The notes under the pieces were generated by a model. That model made no database searches and was not told where the DNA came from. It saw only the letters and a list, made by a program, of their open reading frames with translations. A program made the position numbers and the translations under genes. 16,968 nucleotides of DNA. Source: Candidatus Nanopelagicales bacterium. Lineage in GTDB: Bacteria > Actinomycetota > Actinomycetes > S36-B12. Positions within the stretch are counted from its first letter, which is position 1. Each line of letters opens with the position of its first letter. Positions 14,965 to 16,968 of the stretch are shown here, in pieces. The DNA lies in assembly GCA_023264215.1 (NCBI GenBank), contig JALQSY010000023.1:1-16968 (forward strand), written 5' to 3'.

Positions 14965-16379
14965 TGGCTGAGGATCCGCGGTCGGATGCGGAGCGCTTAC
15001 TCGATGACCTGTTTCCCTATCGACGCACCATGGCGACCTATCGGCAGATCCCTGCCGAGGGTGTCGATCGCCACGAGATCCTCACCGACATCGCGAGCAT
15101 GGCCAAGGCGGAGGACGCCGTCGGGGACGCGGGCCGCGTCTCAGGCAGCCTCTACAGCGGCGACCACGGGCACTACCACTTCCTGGCCGAGGTCTTCGAG
15201 CAGTTCGCCCATGCCAATGTCCTCCAGCGCGACATGTATCCCTCGGCGACGAAGTTCGAGGGCGAGATCATCGCGATGGTCGCCGATCTTCTCCACGCTC
15301 CTCAGCCCGTCGGTGTTGTGACCTCCGGCGGTAGCGACAGCCTGGTGCACGCGCTGTACTCCTACCGCGAAGAGGCCCGCGAGTCCCGCGGCGTGCGCAC
15401 TCCCAACATCGTGCTGCCGATCACCGCGCACGTCGCCTTGCGCAAGGGCGCGCACTGGCTCGGCATCGAGGTCCGCGACATCCCGCTCACCGACGCGTTC
15501 ACGGCCGATGTTCGGGCCATGGCCGATGCGATCGACAGCGACACCATCGGCCTGGTGGGCAGTGCCGGCGACTACGCCCACGGCCTCATCGATCCGATCG
15601 AGGAGATCGGGGCGCTCGCGCAGGAGCACGGTATCGGCCTGCACGTCGACGGCTGCCTCGGCGGCCTGCTGCTGCCGTGGGCCGAGGAACTCGGCTACGA
15701 CGTCCCGCTGTGGGATTTCCGGGTGCCCGGTGTCACCACGATCTCGGCCGACACGCACAAGTACGGATACGCGCTCAAGGGCACGTCCGTCCTGCTCTAC
15801 CGCGATGCCGCGCTGCGTTCGCGCCAGTGGTTCTCCTCGACCGATTGGCCCGGCGGGCTCTACCTCTCGCCCGGTCTGGCTGGGTCGCGCAGCGGTGGTC
15901 TCATCGCCTCCACCTGGGCGGCCATGGTGACCACCGGACGCGAGGGCTATCTCGCCAGGGCGAGTGCCATCCTGGCGACCAACGACACCATCAAGTCCGG
16001 CATCCGTGAGTCCATGCCGGAACTGCAGGTGATCGGCGACCCGGTCTTCATGACGTCCTTCATGTCTGCCCCGGACGCCGATATCGATGTCTACCTCGTC
16101 AATGACGCACTCAAGGCCCGAGGGTGGCGGATGAACTCGCTGCAGCTGCCGCCTGCCCTGCACTTCTGCGTCACCGGACCCAATACCCAGCCTGGGGTGG
16201 CCGAGGACTTCCTCCGCGATCTGCGCTCTGCGGTCGACTATGCCGTGGAGCATCGCGGCGAACCGGCGCAGAGCGGCGCCATGTACGGGTTCGGGGCGAC
16301 CCCGCAGGGACAGGAGACCCTCACCACCGTGATGAACGGCGTCCTCGATGCCATGCACGTCGCGGCGCCGGATGCCTGA
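14964..16379 (+). CDS. Sphingosine-1-phosphate lyase-like PLP-dependent aldehyde-lyase
   Basis: 471-residue group II decarboxylase-fold PLP enzyme that aligns best with sphingosine-1-phosphate lyase, which cleaves sphingoid-base phosphates to a fatty aldehyde and phosphoethanolamine. Shared pieces: GRVSGSLYSGD (57-67), MYPSATKFEGEIIAM (91-105), VTSGGSDSL (119-127), TAH with H156 to stack on PLP, LHVDGCLGG (226-234, D229), and ISADTHKYGYALKGTSVLLY (260-279) with Schiff-base lysine K266. SSTDWPGGLYLSPGLAGSRSGG and SLQLPPALHFCVTG further match the lyase C-terminal half. No N-terminal membrane anchor, as in other bacterial members. GTG 14964 overlaps the smpB stop by one base; an FGGY kinase starts 18 bases later. 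The native substrate may be another long-chain amino-alcohol phosphate. Confidence 0.88.
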   Translation: MAEDPRSDAERLLDDLFPYRRTMATYRQIPAEGVDRHEILTDIASMAKAEDAVGDAGRVSGSLYSGDHGHYHFLAEVFEQFAHANVLQRDMYPSATKFEGEIIAMVADLLHAPQPVGVVTSGGSDSLVHALYSYREEARESRGVRTPNIVLPITAHVALRKGAHWLGIEVRDIPLTDAFTADVRAMADAIDSDTIGLVGSAGDYAHGLIDPIEEIGALAQEHGIGLHVDGCLGGLLLPWAEELGYDVPLWDFRVPGVTTISADTHKYGYALKGTSVLLYRDAALRSRQWFSSTDWPGGLYLSPGLAGSRSGGLIASTWAAMVTTGREGYLARASAILATNDTIKSGIRESMPELQVIGDPVFMTSFMSAPDADIDVYLVNDALKARGWRMNSLQLPPALHFCVTGPNTQPGVAEDFLRDLRSAVDYAVEHRGEPAQSGAMYGFGATPQGQETLTTVMNGVLDAMHVAAPDA

Positions 16380-16397
16380 GTTGCGCTGGGCTCTGAG

Positions 16398-16968
16398 ATG
16401 ACCTGGGTCCTCGCGCTCGATCTGGGCAATGGCGGCCCCAAGGTCGCGGCCGTGGACCCCGACGGCTCGATCCTCACGGTCGCCCATCGCCCGGTAGATG
16501 TGCAGATCGGGCTCGACGGTGAGGCGACCCAGGATGCCGATCAGTGGTGGTCGACGATCGGCGAGTGCGTGCGCGAGGTGACGGGCGCCGTCGGCGGCGA
16601 CGCGCGCGCCATCGCGATCACCGGGCAGTGGGGGTCGACCGTGCCGGTCGATGCCCAGGGCATCCCCGTGGGCCCGGTCCTGCTGTGGGCGGACACGCGC
16701 GCACGCAAGCACATGCGCGATGTGATCGGCGGACCGGTGAGCGTGCAGGGCTTCGCCCCGCACCGGGTCGTGCCGTGGGTGCGCGCGACCGGGGGTGCGC
16801 CGACGCCGTCCGGGGCGGATCCCACCGGGCACTCGCTGCTGCTCCAGCGCGACCTCTTGCTGCATCTTGGTCTGCTCCAACTGCATCTGCGCTTGGGTCT
16901 TGGCCGCATCGGCCTGCATCTCCATCTGCGCTTTCTGCATCTCGGCCTGCGTTTTTGCCTGCATGGCC
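16398..16968 (+). CDS. FGGY-family carbohydrate kinase, N-terminal part (truncated)
   Basis: Start of a xylulokinase-like FGGY sugar kinase. Seen: phosphate-binding LALDLGNGGPKVA (5-17), QDADQWW (44-50), ITGQWGSTVPVD (about 73-84), LLWADTRARKH, and PSGADPTGHSLLLQRD (about 137-152), all in family order. The family is about 500 residues, so most of the enzyme, including the C-terminal domain and catalytic Asp region, is absent. The frame stays open to the edge, but after about residue 153 (base 16856) the translation becomes a Leu/His-rich string unlike any kinase, because the DNA there codes a different protein on the other strand. Only 16398-16856 should be read as kinase. ATG 16398 lies 18 bases after the lyase-like gene and has no strong ribosome binding site. 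Confidence 0.82.
   Translation, partial: MTWVLALDLGNGGPKVAAVDPDGSILTVAHRPVDVQIGLDGEATQDADQWWSTIGECVREVTGAVGGDARAIAITGQWGSTVPVDAQGIPVGPVLLWADTRARKHMRDVIGGPVSVQGFAPHRVVPWVRATGGAPTPSGADPTGHSLLLQRDLLLHLGLLQLHLRLGLGRIGLHLHLRFLHLGLRFCLHG
16836..16856. other. Putative chimeric junction with shared sequence
   Basis: These 21 bases fit both sides: on the plus strand they finish a good FGGY kinase segment (LLLQRDL) and on the minus strand they continue the Q-rich helix (EVALEQQ). Left of it only the kinase makes sense, right of it only the Q-rich protein. A shared stretch of this length is what an assembly or amplification chimera would leave. Confidence 0.45.
16836..16967 (-). CDS. Fragment of an M/Q/A-rich helical protein (likely foreign to this locus)
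   Basis: Read on the minus strand from the right edge, about 44 residues form an uninterrupted, highly charged helix with repeated Gln-Met units (QAEMQKAQMEMQA, then KTQAQMQLEQTKMQQ, then EVALEQQ). This looks like a real coiled-coil coding region, and this kind of tail is seen at the C-terminus of some phage portal or connector proteins, but I cannot assign it firmly. There is no start or stop in place: it enters from the edge and stops resembling protein near 16836, where the frame runs antisense to the kinase. The repeated codons are less GC-rich than the neighbouring genes. Best explained as a chimeric contig end. Confidence 0.4.

Noticed and set aside
15141..16835. Long minus-strand open frame running from the right edge across the lyase-like gene
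   Set aside because: Only its first ~44 codons look like protein; the rest is antisense to the S1P-lyase-like and kinase genes and has the His/Arg/Asp-rich look of a mirror frame.
14965..16968. A tmRNA gene (ssrA) after smpB
   Set aside because: The space is filled by the lyase-like and kinase genes; no tRNA-like acceptor end or tag-coding frame was recognised.

Overview
The window is high-GC DNA (about two thirds G+C by eye) with short intergenic gaps, frequent GTG starts and many 4-bp gene overlaps. Gene content points to an actinomycete (Actinomycetota): an actinobacterial-type histidinol-phosphatase fragment, ftsE-ftsX-smpB in the usual actinobacterial order, an FtsX with a two-cysteine extracellular domain, and promoters that look leaderless. 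No rRNA, tRNA, IS element or CRISPR array was seen. It may be a whole metagenomic contig, because both ends cut genes and the right end looks chimeric.

Layout. 1-1379: end of hisN (+), a GNAT acetyltransferase (-) whose 3' end overlaps hisN, and a two-CBS-domain protein (+). 1452-2879: a cytochrome P450 (-), divergent from 2933-6643, a sugar/redox cluster (+) of phosphoglucomutase, aldose 1-epimerase and a YahK-type zinc alcohol dehydrogenase. 6766-9898: a tightly overlapping minus-strand operon read in the order PatB/MalY-type C-S lyase or aminotransferase, MFS transporter, APH(6)-type small-molecule kinase. 10085-12635 (-): class I photolyase, then a ParA-like ATPase and a small ribbon-helix-helix protein that together resemble a type Ib (ParA/ParG-like) partition module. 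12885-16968 (+): ftsE, ftsX, smpB, a sphingosine-1-phosphate-lyase-like PLP enzyme and the start of an FGGY sugar kinase.

Three signals are not explained by the genes. First, four intergenic inverted repeats (near 1397-1436, 6653-6708, 9973-10020 and 12731-12774) share an arm related to AATCGACACTT and a GC-rich centre. Three lie at 3' ends of genes (two between convergent genes) and one lies in a divergent promoter region. The arms differ between copies while pairing is mostly kept, which suggests a conserved hairpin or operator family. Second, six transcription-unit starts (P450, pgm, patB-like, parA, phr, ftsE) have a -10-like hexamer (TAnnnT, or nAnnnT in two) exactly six bases before the start codon, the signature of leaderless mRNAs. 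Third, the last ~130 bases switch to an M/Q/A-rich coding pattern on the opposite strand, joined to the kinase gene through a stretch of about 21 bases that fits both reading frames, so this end is probably a chimera.

I do not see a clearly new multi-gene defence or biosynthetic system. The best candidates for undescribed biology are the dispersed palindrome family, the chromosomal ParA/RHH pair with its hairpin-masked ribosome binding site, and the S1P-lyase-like gene fused by a one-base overlap to smpB.
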